Source: Vibrio tritonius (GTDB taxonomy: Bacteria; Pseudomonadota; Gammaproteobacteria; Enterobacterales; Vibrionaceae). From it: DNA of 64,000 nucleotides. Numbering within the stretch: the stretch's first letter is position 1; each line of letters starts with the position of its first letter. Made by a program: the position numbers and the translations under genes. The DNA lies in NCBI RefSeq assembly GCF_001547935.1, contig NZ_AP014635.1, positions 2,728,001 to 2,792,000 on the forward strand, in the 5' to 3' direction. Below the pieces are notes generated by a model. It was given only the letters and a program-made list of their open reading frames with translations, ran no database searches and was not told where the DNA came from. This document shows, piece by piece, positions 19,895 through 29,459 of this stretch.

Positions 19895-19917
19895 CTCCAT
19901 TTACCCCAAATGCCTTC

Positions 19918-19954
19918 GTCGCCATGTTATGACCAAATAATGTGGCGACTTTTT
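19918..19954 (+). terminator. terminator after dadA
   Basis: GTCGCCA (19918-19924) pairs with TGGCGAC (19943-19949). The stem extends inward through G-U and A-T pairs to 13 pairs, followed by TTTTT. Confidence 0.85.
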
Positions 19955-20303
19955 ATACAGAAAACTACTCTAGTTCGCATAATTAGCATTCCACATCGCC
20001 ACAAACTCAATTTAAAATAGATATATTATCTAAATAAAGCCCACATTTAAGCACATATACCTGCTCATTTTCGATACACCCCAATAAAAACTCCCGTACT
20101 ACGCTTAATATTCCATATATTGTTATAAATTAAATACAAAGCACAATATATAGATAAAAACATTAACATCCACGTCACATATACCTTATGATGTGGCACG
20201 CAAAACACAATAATCAGATAAATAGAACCTAAACAAATTCATTTTTGTTGCCGTAATGAAAGTGATTTTTGCGCAAGGTTCTCACATAACAGGGATATTA
20301 CGT
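19955..20303 (+). promoter_or_regulatory. AT-rich leader upstream of the symporter gene
   Basis: A long AT-rich stretch without a convincing gene. One imperfect inverted repeat, CCACGTCA (20170-20177) and TGATGTGG (20189-20196), could be an operator or a small hairpin about 110 bases before the chosen start. I looked for a glycine riboswitch, known upstream of some Vibrio symporter genes of this family, and did not see its conserved parts. Confidence 0.4.
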
Positions 20304-21851
20304 ATGCAGTCATTTGTGGACTTTTTAAATGGCATTATCTGGAGTCCGGTATTGATCTATCTTTGCCTCGGTGCTGGACTGTTCTATTCAATTTTGACGC
20401 GCTTTGTACAAGTGCGACACTTCTTCGAAATGTGGCGTTTACTATTTTCTGGTAAGAGCTCCACTCGCGGGATTTCATCTTTTCAAGCGTTAGCGGTTTC
20501 GCTATCAGGCCGTGTTGGTACCGGCAACATCGCCGGCGTTGCTGCGGCAATCGGTTTTGGTGGCCCAGGCGCTGTATTTTGGATGTGGGTTGTTGCCTTC
20601 TTTGGCGCAGCAACCGCCTATGCAGAATCCACGCTAGCTCAGATCTACAAAGAAGAAGATAACGGTGAATTTCGCGGTGGTCCTGCGTACTACATCGAAA
20701 AGGCAATGGGACAAAAATGGTATGCGTGGATTTTTGCTATCGCCACCATCTTTGCTTGTGGTGTTTTACTGCCTGGCGTTCAATCTAATAGTATTGGTAA
20801 CGCGGTTGAATCTGCGTTTGGTACGGGTGGTATGATTGAAACCGCCGTAGGCACGTTTAGCTTTGCTAAAATCCTCACCGGCACCATCATTTCAATTCTA
20901 TTGGGTTTCATCATTTTTGGTGGCGTAAAACGTATAGCAAGCTTTACTCAAGTTGTCGTACCTTTTATGGCACTGGCGTACATCATCACTGCCTTTGTGA
21001 TTATCCTATTAAATGTGAACCAAGTACCTCATGTATTTGCTTTGATTGTGGGTGATGCTTTCTCGCCTATGGCTGGCTTTGGTGCTGCAATTGGCTGGGG
21101 TGTAAAACGTGGTGTCTACTCAAACGAAGCAGGACAAGGGACTGGCCCCCATGCAGCCGCAGCGGCAAGTGTCGATCATCCCGCACAACAAGGCCTTGTT
21201 CAGTCGTTCTCGATTTATATCGATACACTGCTTGTCTGTTCAGCAACCGCCTTTATGATATTGATTACAGGCGCTTACAACGTATCAGGACCTGATGGCA
21301 CTTTCTTAGTGCAAAATCTCGCTGAAAGTGTCAGTGCCAATGGCCCAGTATTTACTCAATTGGCCATTGAAAGCGCACTACCTGGCGTCGGCAAGACTTT
21401 CGTTGCCTTTGCTCTGTTCTTCTTTGCCTTTACCACAATTCTTGCGTACTACTATATCGCTGAAACCAATATTGCTTACATTCGTCGCAGCCTAAAAACC
21501 GAAGGGTTAGCTTTCTTACTTAAGATTGTCATCATGGCTGCCGTGTTCTATGGAACCATCAAAGCAGCTAACCTTGCATGGGCTATGGGTGATATTGGTG
21601 TGGGTTTAATGGCATGGCTCAATATCGTGGGCATCTTGATCATTTACTTTATGGCAAAACCTACCATGCGAGTGCTGCGAGATTATGAAGAACAACAAGC
21701 GCAAGGCGTAACCGAATATCTATTTAACCCAGTAAAACTTGGCATTAAGAATGCGACTTACTGGGAAGAACGTTACGAGCGAAAAACAGGTCAATCCTGT
21801 GCTGCTGCGGCAGCAACAGATTCAGCAACAAACCCATCCGCTAAAGCTTAG
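20304..21851 (+). CDS. Na+/alanine (or glycine) symporter, AGCS family
   Basis: Inner membrane symporter of the alanine/glycine:cation family (AlsT/DagA-like), 515 residues with about eleven membrane helices. Family signatures are LSGRVGTGNIAGVAAAIGFGG after the second helix, FRGGPAYYIEKAMG, and GVKRGVYSNEAGQGTGPHAA. The frame can be opened at an ATG at 20256, but the ATG at 20304 (MQSFVDFLNG) has GGGA 8 bases upstream and matches the usual N-terminus. It follows dadA in the same direction but behind a terminator, so it is a separate unit. The Ala/Ser-rich tail is not conserved. The exact amino acid cannot be read from sequence. Confidence 0.93.
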   Translation: MQSFVDFLNGIIWSPVLIYLCLGAGLFYSILTRFVQVRHFFEMWRLLFSGKSSTRGISSFQALAVSLSGRVGTGNIAGVAAAIGFGGPGAVFWMWVVAFFGAATAYAESTLAQIYKEEDNGEFRGGPAYYIEKAMGQKWYAWIFAIATIFACGVLLPGVQSNSIGNAVESAFGTGGMIETAVGTFSFAKILTGTIISILLGFIIFGGVKRIASFTQVVVPFMALAYIITAFVIILLNVNQVPHVFALIVGDAFSPMAGFGAAIGWGVKRGVYSNEAGQGTGPHAAAAASVDHPAQQGLVQSFSIYIDTLLVCSATAFMILITGAYNVSGPDGTFLVQNLAESVSANGPVFTQLAIESALPGVGKTFVAFALFFFAFTTILAYYYIAETNIAYIRRSLKTEGLAFLLKIVIMAAVFYGTIKAANLAWAMGDIGVGLMAWLNIVGILIIYFMAKPTMRVLRDYEEQQAQGVTEYLFNPVKLGIKNATYWEERYERKTGQSCAAAAATDSATNPSAKA

Positions 21852-21886
21852 ATAGAGCCAAACGTTATCAAGCGTTTAACGTAAAA

Positions 21887-21920
21887 AGGTTAGCCAATTG
21901 GCTAACCTTTTATTTTTTTT
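21887..21920. terminator. bidirectional terminator, symporter / BASS transporter
   Basis: GGTTAGCC (21888-21895) pairs with GGCTAACC (21900-21907) around AATT, with AAAAA on the left and TTTTATTTTTTTT on the right. It serves the symporter gene and, in reverse, the convergent BASS-family gene. Confidence 0.88.
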
Positions 21921-21928
21921 ATTGGAAA

Positions 21929-22879
21929 CTAGTTCGCTTGCACTTGTTGAGCATCAAGATGTGATTCAGCTTCTAATGGACGTTTTGCCCAATAACCTGC
22001 AAGTAACGAACCGGAAAGATTATGCCATACCGAGAAAAGTGTACCAGCGACAGCAGCAGCCGGAGTAAAGAACTTCATCGCTAACGCTGTGGCTAACCCT
22101 GAGTTTTGCAGACCAACCTCAAATGCCACTGTGCGGCAGGTCTTCTCTTCAAATCCAACTAAACGACACACCCAATAACCGAGCGTTAAACCGATCGAGT
22201 TATGCAGCACTACCGCTAAAGCGACAATAGGACCAATTTGAGTCAACTGATGCGCATTTAACGCCACAACAATGGCAATGATCGCAACTATCGCCGCCAT
22301 TGAAATTAAGGGCAATACTGGCTCAAGTTTCTCAGTAAATGAATGAAGAAAAGCGTTAAGCAATACACCAAGCGCCACTGGAACCAGCACGATTTTTACT
22401 AGACTGATGAGCATACTCATTACTGGCACATCGACGTTTTTACCCGCTAATGCTTCCACTAGTAGTGGTGTGATTACCACACCTATTAGCGTAGATATGG
22501 CCGTCATGGTAATAGAAAGCGCAACGTCACCTTTGGCCAAATAACACATCACATTGGATGACGTTCCCCCCGCGACACTGCCAACGAGCACCATTCCGAC
22601 CGTCAAAATCGGATCAAATTGAAGAACATAACTCACTAAAAGAGCGGCTAAAGGCATAATCGAAAATTGTAAAACCAGCCCTACTCCAATAGCTTTTTTG
22701 TTTTTAACGACATTTAAAAAATCTTGGGGTTTTAGCGTAAGCCCCATAGCCAACATGATAATAGTGAGCAATGGCACAATGTTAGATTTGAAGTCTGTAA
22801 ATAACGAGGGTTGAAAGAAAGCCAATAAAGAAAAGAGCACTGCCCACAGAGGGAACAGATTGGTGATGGTACGTAGCAT
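21929..22879 (-). CDS. bile acid:sodium symporter (BASS) family transporter
   Basis: A 316-residue membrane protein with about ten hydrophobic helices. The two Na+-site segments of the BASS family are visible: VGSVAGGTSSNVMCYLAKGD (about residues 98-117) and EVGLQNSGLATALA (about 255-268). It transports an organic anion with Na+; bacterial relatives include PanS-type pantothenate-precursor carriers, but the substrate cannot be deduced here. AGGA stands 7 bases before the ATG. No partner genes point to a pathway. Confidence 0.88.
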   Translation of the reverse strand: MLRTITNLFPLWAVLFSLLAFFQPSLFTDFKSNIVPLLTIIMLAMGLTLKPQDFLNVVKNKKAIGVGLVLQFSIMPLAALLVSYVLQFDPILTVGMVLVGSVAGGTSSNVMCYLAKGDVALSITMTAISTLIGVVITPLLVEALAGKNVDVPVMSMLISLVKIVLVPVALGVLLNAFLHSFTEKLEPVLPLISMAAIVAIIAIVVALNAHQLTQIGPIVALAVVLHNSIGLTLGYWVCRLVGFEEKTCRTVAFEVGLQNSGLATALAMKFFTPAAAVAGTLFSVWHNLSGSLLAGYWAKRPLEAESHLDAQQVQAN

Positions 22880-23139
22880 GATACATTCCTGTAGATCGCA
22901 CAGAGCAGGAAAGCCTCATTATTCCTTTGAGGTCATTATGTATTAGTGCTTCCTGCACGTGCTAGTGTGTTGTGTTTAAAGTTAAAAGGACAAATCAACG
23001 GTTGATTTGGTGCATAATCTGCACAGAACATCTCTATCGAGACAATTAACCTAACCTTTTTGAAACAATATTCACATCCCTTTTTCATGTTTTTTTTTGC
23101 AGAGAAGTCGCTCACTCTCTTTAGTGACCCACAGAAATG
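22880..23139. other. intergenic region, no gene seen
   Basis: Upstream of the BASS-family gene and downstream of the satP terminator. No open frame with a ribosome site or recognisable operator. It presumably holds the promoter of the BASS-family gene. Confidence 0.5.
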
Positions 23140-23169
23140 AAAAACGCCAGCAATATTGCTAGCGTTTTA
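23140..23169 (-). terminator. terminator after satP
   Basis: AAAACGCCAGCAAT (23141-23154) pairs with ATTGCTAGCGTTTT (23155-23168) with one mismatch. Read on the minus strand it is a long hairpin ending in a T-rich tract, just after the satP stop. Confidence 0.8.
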
Positions 23170-23191
23170 ATAGGTTTAATCTAACTATAGA

Positions 23192-23779
23192 TTAGTGTGC
23201 AGCAGCTTCTGTTAGAGCAACTTTTTTCGCGCCTACAGGCAAGACTTCACGACCAAATTCATTATTTAGTACGATTGCCATTGCAAAGTAGATTGCGCTT
23301 AGACCACAGAAGATACCTTCATAGCCTGCAATGTGACCTAGAGTTTCGCTACCAGTAAAGTTATGCGCTGCAAGTAGAGCGAATAGAATGGTCAGTGAAC
23401 CAAACACAACGCGTTTTGCTACTGGGTAACAGAAAGTACCGATAAACATGAAACCAGTAAATAGCCCCCACAAAGCCAAGTACCATCCCATGAAAGAGGC
23501 TGGACTAGCAGCTAGCCCCATGCGTGGCATTACGATTAAACCAACTAAGGTCAACCAAAATAGGCCGTAAGAAGTAAATGCTGTAGTACCAAAAGTGTCA
23601 CCACGTTTGTAACACATGATTCCCACGATTACCTGACCCAGACCACCATAGAAAATACCCATAGCAAGAATCATTGAATCTAGTGCAAAAAATCCCGCGT
23701 TATGGATGTTCAATAATACAGTGGTCATCCCAAAGCCCATTAGGCCTAATGGTGCTGGGTTGGCTAATTTTGTCGACAT
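23192..23779 (-). CDS. satP: acetate/succinate transporter, SatP (YaaH/GPR1/FUN34) family
   Basis: A 195-residue membrane protein with six hydrophobic helices. It begins with the family motif [15 protein letters not shown]. coli SatP takes up acetate and succinate with protons. Acetate is an end product of the citrate lyase pathway encoded nearby, so a role in acetate exchange fits, although no operon link exists. AGGG stands 9 bases before the ATG. A perfect 23-base palindrome lies about 100 bases upstream. Confidence 0.92.
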   Translation of the reverse strand: MSTKLANPAPLGLMGFGMTTVLLNIHNAGFFALDSMILAMGIFYGGLGQVIVGIMCYKRGDTFGTTAFTSYGLFWLTLVGLIVMPRMGLAASPASFMGWYLALWGLFTGFMFIGTFCYPVAKRVVFGSLTILFALLAAHNFTGSETLGHIAGYEGIFCGLSAIYFAMAIVLNNEFGREVLPVGAKKVALTEAAAH

Positions 23780-23877
23780 TCAAACTACCCTAAATAATAG
23801 AATTAGAAATAAGTAAAGCGCGGATTTTAAAGAAGCTTTGTATAAAAGATAGATAGCAAAAATGAAATGTTAGATTT

Positions 23878-23900
23878 ATTTATTGATCACATCAATAAAT
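23878..23900. promoter_or_regulatory. perfect palindrome upstream of satP, operator candidate
   Basis: ATTTATTGAT (23878-23887) and ATCAATAAAT (23891-23900) form a perfect 10-base inverted repeat around CAC. It lies 99 bases before the satP start in a 271-base gap that holds no gene. It resembles an FNR site, but the spacer is one base too short. The regulator is unknown. Confidence 0.5.
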
Positions 23901-24050
23901 ACTCAATCTTATGGGTTGTCTCTGGTAAAAATATTGGCATTTTCATTGAAAACACCCGATTTATATCAAAAAAAACCAGAGTCTTTACCCCCGTAAGGTC
24001 AGAGATTACCTAGGAAATGATCGCTCCTACTCCATGCTTTGAAAATATTC

Positions 24051-24293
24051 TCAATAGAGCAGTTTATCGGTCGCATAAACAACGAGAATGACAACAAGCA
24101 GCAAAAGAAACAGAATTAACGCTACCTTTTTGATAGAGCTTGATTGATCCACCACCTCACCTGCTTCTTCTTTCACTCTTTTATCTTCATCAAAGTGCCA
24201 TTTAATCGCCAAGAAGGCGCCAATACCTAATATGATCAGCTTAAAAGCGCCTGCAAGATATGGGAACCAATCACCCCAACTGCCATCGTTCAT
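24051..24293 (-). CDS. small two-helix membrane protein, hypothetical
   Basis: An 80-residue protein with membrane helices at about residues 12-30 and 56-77 and a charged loop between them (HFDEDKRVKEEAGEVVD). The start ATG is preceded by GAGAGAGA. It is transcribed alone between satP and guaA, both on the same strand but with large gaps. I do not recognise a family, and the position gives no clear role. Confidence 0.65.
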   Translation of the reverse strand: MNDGSWGDWFPYLAGAFKLIILGIGAFLAIKWHFDEDKRVKEEAGEVVDQSSSIKKVALILFLLLLVVILVVYATDKLLY

Positions 24294-24329
24294 TCTCTCT
24301 CTCCATCAAATACAATTTCGGCTGTACAG

Positions 24330-24420
24330 TATACCCAAATGACCTAAAAATGCAGAATTCTGAGCTTCAATAAGCGAATACTGACTCCCTGACACAACAT
24401 CTTGAGGCTCATTGGGTATA
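24330..24420. repeat. 91-base imperfect palindromic intergenic repeat
   Basis: The two ends are inverted copies of each other: TATACCCAAATGACCT at the left and its near complement GAGGCTCATTGGGTATA at the right, with ATGCAG and CATCTT extending the match inwards. From memory, elements with this shape (TATACCCAA... and ...TTGGGTATA, with internal ATGCAG) are scattered between genes in Vibrio genomes, resembling small non-coding mobile repeats. It sits between the guaA terminator and the small membrane-protein gene. Confidence 0.6.
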
Positions 24421-24454
24421 AAAAATGCCAGTCACATTTCTGACTGGCATTTTG
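24421..24454 (-). terminator. terminator after guaA
   Basis: AAATGCCAGTCA (24423-24434) pairs perfectly with TGACTGGCATTT (24441-24452) around CATTTC. On the minus strand the stem is followed by TTTTTTAT. Confidence 0.88.
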
Positions 24455-24492
24455 TTTATTTTATACAAACAGTTAGTAATTTACTGTTTGTT

Positions 24493-26070
24493 TTATTCCC
24501 ACTCGATAGTTGCTGGTGGTTTACCAGAAATATCGTAAACAACACGTGAGATGCCATCAACTTCGTTAATGATGCGGTTAGAAACCTTACCTAGGAAGTC
24601 ATATGGTAGGTGTGCCCAATGCGCCGTCATAAAGTCGATAGTTTCTACCGCACGTAGCGATACAACCCAATCGTATTTACGACCATCACCCATTACGCCA
24701 ACAGAGCGTACTGGTAGGAACACAGTAAATGCTTGTGATACTTTGTTGTAAAGATCCGCTGCGTGAAGCTCTTCAATGAAGATAGCGTCAGCACGACGTA
24801 GCAAGTCACAGTACTCTTTCTTCACTTCACCAAGAACACGCACACCTAGACCAGGACCAGGGAATGGGTGACGGTAAAGCATGTTGTATGGAAGACCTAG
24901 CTCAAGACCGATCTTACGCACTTCATCTTTAAACAGCTCACGTAGAGGTTCAACCAAGCCCATTTCCATATCGTCTGGCAGACCGCCAACGTTATGGTGA
25001 GATTTGATAACGTGTGCTTTACCTGTTTTAGATGCTGCTGATTCGATAACGTCAGGGTAGATAGTACCTTGAGCCAGCCATTTCGCATTCTTAAGTTTGC
25101 GTGACTCTTCATCAAATACTTCAACGAAAACGCGACCGATGGTTTTACGTTTTGCTTCAGGTTCATCGATGCCAGCAAGTGCATCAAGGAAGCGATCTTC
25201 TGCATCGACTTTGATGATGTTCAGACCGAACTTATCACCAAACATGTCCATCACTTGTTGCGCTTCGTTCAAACGAAGAAGACCGTTATCAACGAATACA
25301 CAAGTCAGTTTATCGCCGATTGCTTGGTGAACAAGCATCGCAACAACAGATGAATCAACACCACCAGAAAGGCCTAGAATAACTTCATCATCGCCTACTT
25401 GCTCTTTAATGCGAGCAACAGCATCTTCAATGATAGAAGCTGAAGTCCATAGACGTTCACAACCACATACGCCCATCACAAAGTTTTCCAGCATTTTCAT
25501 GCCTTGTTTTGAGTGAGTTACTTCTGGGTGGAACTGTACGCCGTAGTATTTCTTCTCTTCGTTTGCCATAGCAGCGTATGGGCAAGTATCAGTAGTACCG
25601 ATGGTTACGAAGTCTGAAGGGATCTCAACCACTTTATCACCGTGGCTCATCCAAACATCAAGAAGAGGGCTGCCATCTTCGGCTAGTGCATCTTGTAGAC
25701 CAGCAAACAGTGCAGACTCAGCAGTTACTTTTACTTGAGCGTAACCAAATTCGCGTTCGCTAGAACCGGCTACTTTACCGCCCAACTGCTCAGCCATTGT
25801 TTGCATTCCGTAGCAAACACCCAATACAGGCACACCTGAATCAAATACATATTGAGGTGCACGTGGTGAGTTTTCTTCCGTAACACTTTCCGGACCACCA
25901 GAAAGAATAATGCCGTCAGGATTAAATTCGCGGATGTCCGCTTCTTCTACATCCCAGCTCCAAAGTTCACAGTAAACACCAATTTCACGCACACGACGTG
26001 CAACAAGTTGTGTGTATTGTGAGCCGAAGTCTAGGATCAGAATACGTTGGTCATGAATGTTCTTAGTCAT
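24493..26070 (-). CDS. guaA: GMP synthase (glutamine-hydrolysing)
   Basis: GuaA converts XMP to GMP using ATP and glutamine, the last step of GMP synthesis. The 525 residues equal the E. coli length. The N-terminal glutamine amidotransferase has the nucleophile Cys in GVCYGMQTM and the His/Glu pair in FHPEVTHS. The ATP pyrophosphatase domain has the P-loop LSGGVDSSV, and the C-terminal dimerisation domain ends [13 protein letters not shown]. It lies downstream of guaB on the same strand, with a 101-base gap that contains a hairpin and a PurR-like box, so guaA may have its own promoter. Confidence 0.97.
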   Translation of the reverse strand: MTKNIHDQRILILDFGSQYTQLVARRVREIGVYCELWSWDVEEADIREFNPDGIILSGGPESVTEENSPRAPQYVFDSGVPVLGVCYGMQTMAEQLGGKVAGSSEREFGYAQVKVTAESALFAGLQDALAEDGSPLLDVWMSHGDKVVEIPSDFVTIGTTDTCPYAAMANEEKKYYGVQFHPEVTHSKQGMKMLENFVMGVCGCERLWTSASIIEDAVARIKEQVGDDEVILGLSGGVDSSVVAMLVHQAIGDKLTCVFVDNGLLRLNEAQQVMDMFGDKFGLNIIKVDAEDRFLDALAGIDEPEAKRKTIGRVFVEVFDEESRKLKNAKWLAQGTIYPDVIESAASKTGKAHVIKSHHNVGGLPDDMEMGLVEPLRELFKDEVRKIGLELGLPYNMLYRHPFPGPGLGVRVLGEVKKEYCDLLRRADAIFIEELHAADLYNKVSQAFTVFLPVRSVGVMGDGRKYDWVVSLRAVETIDFMTAHWAHLPYDFLGKVSNRIINEVDGISRVVYDISGKPPATIEWE

Positions 26071-26102
26071 ATTGAGCAGTCTTACCAGCTAAGTTTAGAA
26101 AC

Positions 26103-26124
26103 GGAGGCGAGTCTACCCGCCTCC
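26103..26124 (-). terminator. intercistronic hairpin, guaB-guaA
   Basis: GGAGGCG (26103-26109) pairs with CGCCTCC (26118-26124) around an 8-base loop. On the minus strand it is followed only by a weak T-rich stretch (CGTTTC), so it is more likely a processing or attenuating hairpin than a full terminator. Confidence 0.45.
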
Positions 26125-26144
26125 TATTGAGTCTTCAAGCAAAA

Positions 26145-26160
26145 AAGCAAACGTTTACTA
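26145..26160. promoter_or_regulatory. PurR box upstream of guaA
   Basis: AAGCAAACGTTTACTA closely matches the PurR operator consensus ACGCAAACGTTTNCNT, with the palindromic core GCAAACGTTT intact. It lies 75 bases before the guaA start, just after the guaB stop. Repression by PurR under purine excess is the expected role. Confidence 0.65.
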
Positions 26161-26171
26161 TCGCTGTATAA

Positions 26172-27632
26172 TTAAGCGCGGTAGTTAGGTGCTTCTTTTG
26201 AAATTTGTACGTCGTGAACGTGTGATTCTTTGATACCAGCACCAGAGATACGAACAAACTGCGCTTTAGTACGTAGTGTTTCAATATCTGCAGAACCAGT
26301 TAGACCCATACAAGAACGTAGACCACCCATTTGTTGGTGAACGATCTCTTTCAAACGGCCTTTATAAGGAGTACGACCTTCAATACCTTCCGGTACTAGC
26401 TTGTCTGCTGCGTTATCAGATTGGAAGTAACGGTCTGAGGAACCTTTAGACATTGCACCTAGTGAACCCATACCACGGTAAGACTTGTATGAACGACCTT
26501 GGTAAAGGATGATTTCGCCAGGGGCTTCTTCAGTACCAGCAAACATAGAGCCAACCATCACACATGATGCGCCAGCAGCAATCGCTTTAGAGATATCACC
26601 AGAGAAACGGATACCGCCGTCACCAATCACTGGAATGCCGTATTCGTCAGCAACAGCAGCAGCATCAGCAATAGCGGTTACTTGAGGAACACCAACACCA
26701 GTTACGATACGAGTAGTACAGATTGAGCCTGGGCCGATACCTACTTTAACTGCGCTTACGCCTGCTTCGATAAGTGCACGAGCACCTTCAGCAGTTGCAA
26801 CGTTACCACCGATGATATCTAGATCTGGGAATGCTGCGCGAGTTTCACGAATACGTTGTAGAACGCCTTCAGAGTGACCGTGTGAAGAGTCGATAAGTAG
26901 AACGTCCACACCCGCTTCAACAAGAGCAGCAACACGTTCTTCATTACCAGCACCAGCACCAACAGCAGCACCAACACGTAGACGACCGTGCTCATCTTTA
27001 CATGCGTTTGGTTTACGTTCTGCTTTGTGGAAATCTTTTGCAGTGATCATGCCTTTTAGTTGGAACTCTTCATTCACAACCAGTACTTTTTCAACACGAG
27101 CACGGTGCATACGTTCTTGAACTTCTTCGCGAGATGCACCTTCAGTTACTGTTGCTAGGCGGTCTTTCGGCGTCATTACTGCTGAAACAGCTTTAGTTAG
27201 GTCTGTCACGAAACGAACATCACGACCCGTAATGATACCAACTAATTCGTTGTTTTCAGTAACAACTGGGAAACCAGCAAAACCGTGTTTTTTAGTCAAT
27301 TCCATTACATCAGCAATGGTAGCTTCTGGACGAACGGTGACAGGATTTGTCACAACACCAGCTTCGAAGATTTTCACTTGGTGAACTTGCTCAGCTTGCT
27401 GTTCAATAGACATGTTTTTGTGAATGAAGCCGATACCGCCTTCTTGCGCTAGAGCAATGGCAAGGCGTGCCTCTGTAACTGTGTCCATGGAAGCTGAAAT
27501 CATTGGAATATTCAGCGTGATGTTTTTAGTCAGACGAGTGCGAAGATCGGCTGTGTTAGGAAGAACAGTTGAGTGTGCTGGGACGAGTAAAACGTCGTCG
27601 AAGGTAAGAGCTTCTTTTGCAATTCGTAGCAT
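26172..27632 (-). CDS. guaB: IMP dehydrogenase
   Basis: GuaB oxidises IMP to XMP with NAD+, the committed step to guanine nucleotides. The 486-residue protein has the TIM barrel interrupted by a CBS-domain pair (about residues 95-205). The active-site loop [15 protein letters not shown] carries the catalytic Cys, and the flap has [15 protein letters not shown]. The longest frame begins at a TTG at 27638; the ATG at 27632 ([16 protein letters not shown]) matches the family start. A weak PurR-like sequence lies about 105-120 bases upstream. Confidence 0.97.
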   Translation of the reverse strand: MLRIAKEALTFDDVLLVPAHSTVLPNTADLRTRLTKNITLNIPMISASMDTVTEARLAIALAQEGGIGFIHKNMSIEQQAEQVHQVKIFEAGVVTNPVTVRPEATIADVMELTKKHGFAGFPVVTENNELVGIITGRDVRFVTDLTKAVSAVMTPKDRLATVTEGASREEVQERMHRARVEKVLVVNEEFQLKGMITAKDFHKAERKPNACKDEHGRLRVGAAVGAGAGNEERVAALVEAGVDVLLIDSSHGHSEGVLQRIRETRAAFPDLDIIGGNVATAEGARALIEAGVSAVKVGIGPGSICTTRIVTGVGVPQVTAIADAAAVADEYGIPVIGDGGIRFSGDISKAIAAGASCVMVGSMFAGTEEAPGEIILYQGRSYKSYRGMGSLGAMSKGSSDRYFQSDNAADKLVPEGIEGRTPYKGRLKEIVHQQMGGLRSCMGLTGSADIETLRTKAQFVRISGAGIKESHVHDVQISKEAPNYRA

Positions 27633-27735
27633 GTGCAATATCTCACAACAAAGGTGTTAAAAGGTAAGAAACCACTTTATCGTTTCGCATAATAAAGGGA
27701 TTCATAATTGATATTGCGAACGGATTATACGCCCT

Positions 27736-27751
27736 GCGCAATCGCTTGACC
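27736..27751. promoter_or_regulatory. weak PurR-like box upstream of guaB
   Basis: GCGCAATCGCTTGACC matches the PurR consensus at about 10 of 16 positions, including CGCAA, CG and TTG. It lies in the guaB/xseA divergent region. It is weaker than the box in front of guaA. Confidence 0.35.
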
Positions 27752-27840
27752 ACACATTTTTTTGTTTTTTATTTGCAATTCCCCCCTTGCTATGTATTAT
27801 ATTGCCGCTAACTTCCATACTAACGTCTTGGGAATCAGCT

Positions 27841-29175
27841 TTGTCCTCTCTTGCTAATCAGAATATCTACACTGTTTCACGTCTAAACGCCGAAGTTCGC
27901 TTACTGCTTGAAAATGAGATGGGAATTGTCTGGTTACTCGGTGAAATATCTAACTTTTCTGCGCCTGTTTCCGGGCACTGGTACCTCACACTAAAAGACT
28001 CTCGTGCACAAGTAAAAGCCGCTATGTTTAAGGGCAGCAATCGCTTTGTGCAATTTAGACCACAAAATGGTCAGCAAGTCCTGGTAAAAGCACGCTTATC
28101 TCTTTACGAGCCTCGTGGTGATTATCAAATCATCATCGAAAGTATGCAGCCTGAAGGCGACGGTCGTTTGCAGCAAGAGTTTGAAAAACTTAAAATGCAG
28201 TTAGCCGCGGAAGGTCTATTTGCCCAAACGCTAAAACATCCTTTACCAGAACATCCCAAACGTGTGGGTATCATCACCTCTAAAACTGGCGCGGCATTAC
28301 ACGACATTCTAAATGTCTTAAAACGTCGAGATCCTAGCCTGCCTGTCATTATCTATCCAACGATGGTTCAAGGTGATGAGGCCGCCATTCAGATCGCTCA
28401 AGCGATTGGTCGTGCAAACAGTCGTAATGAATGCGATGTACTGATCGTTGGTCGCGGTGGCGGTTCGTTAGAAGATCTCTGGTGTTTTAACAACGAAATT
28501 GTCGCCCGAACCATTGCGGCAAGCCAAATACCGATCATCAGTGCTGTAGGTCATGAAGTGGATGTCACCATCGCCGATTTCGTAGCCGATGTACGTGCTC
28601 CAACACCATCAGCAGCGGCCGAATTAGTGAGCCGCGACAATAGCCACAAAATGCAGGCGTTTTTTAATGCTCAGCAAAAACTGGTCAATAGCTGGCGCTA
28701 TTACTTATCGCAACAAAAGACACAGCTAACCCAACTGAATTATCGGCTAGATAAACAGCATCCGATGTATCGTTTAGAGCGTCAACAGCAGCGTTTGGAT
28801 GAACGGGAAATGCGCTTGAAACAAGCGATATTGAAACGCTGTCAGCAAACTCGCCAGCATTTGGCGCGGCAAGAGTATCGCTTACAACTGCAGTCTCCCG
28901 TTAAACGTCTTACACAGCAAAGACACCAGTTGGCCATAACAGAACAAAAACTACTAGAAGCAATGCAGCGCTCTCTACTTAAAAAACGTTATCAATTTGG
29001 TATGTTGGCAGAAAAACTCGATACCGTAAGTCCGCTATCAACACTTTCTCGTGGTTACTCCATTACACAGAATGCACAAGGTAAGGTTGTACGTAGCGCG
29101 CAAGAAGTTAACGTCGGAGATACTCTCATAACTCGTCTTGCCGATGGCGAAATCCATTCAACCGTCGACCAATAA
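27841..29175 (+). CDS. xseA: exodeoxyribonuclease VII large subunit
   Basis: XseA is the catalytic subunit of exonuclease VII, which degrades single-stranded DNA to short oligonucleotides. The 444 residues start with an OB-fold domain ([20 protein letters not shown], then GHWYLTLKD), followed by the catalytic domain ([32 protein letters not shown]) and a long coiled-coil C-terminal part that binds XseB. I place the start at the TTG at 27841 because GGGA lies 7 bases before it and the product then begins at the usual family position; an earlier TTG at 27787 would add a non-conserved stretch. No xseB in the window. Confidence 0.92.
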   Translation: MSSLANQNIYTVSRLNAEVRLLLENEMGIVWLLGEISNFSAPVSGHWYLTLKDSRAQVKAAMFKGSNRFVQFRPQNGQQVLVKARLSLYEPRGDYQIIIESMQPEGDGRLQQEFEKLKMQLAAEGLFAQTLKHPLPEHPKRVGIITSKTGAALHDILNVLKRRDPSLPVIIYPTMVQGDEAAIQIAQAIGRANSRNECDVLIVGRGGGSLEDLWCFNNEIVARTIAASQIPIISAVGHEVDVTIADFVADVRAPTPSAAAELVSRDNSHKMQAFFNAQQKLVNSWRYYLSQQKTQLTQLNYRLDKQHPMYRLERQQQRLDEREMRLKQAILKRCQQTRQHLARQEYRLQLQSPVKRLTQQRHQLAITEQKLLEAMQRSLLKKRYQFGMLAEKLDTVSPLSTLSRGYSITQNAQGKVVRSAQEVNVGDTLITRLADGEIHSTVDQ

Positions 29176-29190
29176 TCTCTCTTGAGTTTC

Positions 29191-29216
29191 AAGGAGGCGT
29201 TATTGCCTCCTTAATT
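29191..29216. terminator. terminator between xseA and zinc-ribbon gene
   Basis: AAGGAGGC (29191-29198) pairs with GCCTCCTT (29205-29212) around GTTATT, followed by AATTTG. It is convergent for both genes and overlaps the stop codon of the zinc-ribbon gene. Confidence 0.65.
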
Positions 29217-29429
29217 TGTCACAAATTCAATTCTCACTCGCGATTTAGACTTTAGCTCATTGCACTGTGGGCAGAAATAACTCACCGCACCACACGCCTG
29301 TAGCTTTTCCATCTGCGCATCGCAATCAGGGCAGTGAACCAGTTTTTTATAATGCTTCTGACACTGTTTACAGAGATATTCTCCATCCCAACTCAGTTCT
29401 TCCTGACATTCTGGGCACAAATTACTCAT
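29211..29429 (-). CDS. zinc-ribbon protein, YfgJ-like
   Basis: A 72-residue protein with four CxxC knuckles (Cys5/8, Cys20/23, Cys33/36, Cys53/56) forming two rubredoxin-like zinc ribbons, and the conserved core ACGAVSYFCPQC. It resembles E. coli YfgJ, which also lies between der and xseA. Function unknown; it is likely to bind zinc. It is the gene next to the GATC-rich region discussed below, in the position of V. cholerae VC0765. Confidence 0.85.
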   Translation of the reverse strand: MSNLCPECQEELSWDGEYLCKQCQKHYKKLVHCPDCDAQMEKLQACGAVSYFCPQCNELKSKSRVRIEFVTN

Positions 29430-29459
29430 TGATCTTACCTAATACCTTATAGATAAAGC

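Noticed and set aside
19955..20303. Glycine riboswitch in front of the Na+/alanine-type symporter
   Set aside because: The conserved aptamer segments are not visible; the region is AT-rich and mostly unstructured apart from one small inverted repeat.
23878..23900. Classical FNR box upstream of satP
   Set aside because: The spacer between TTGAT and ATCAA is three bases, not four; kept only as an unassigned palindrome.
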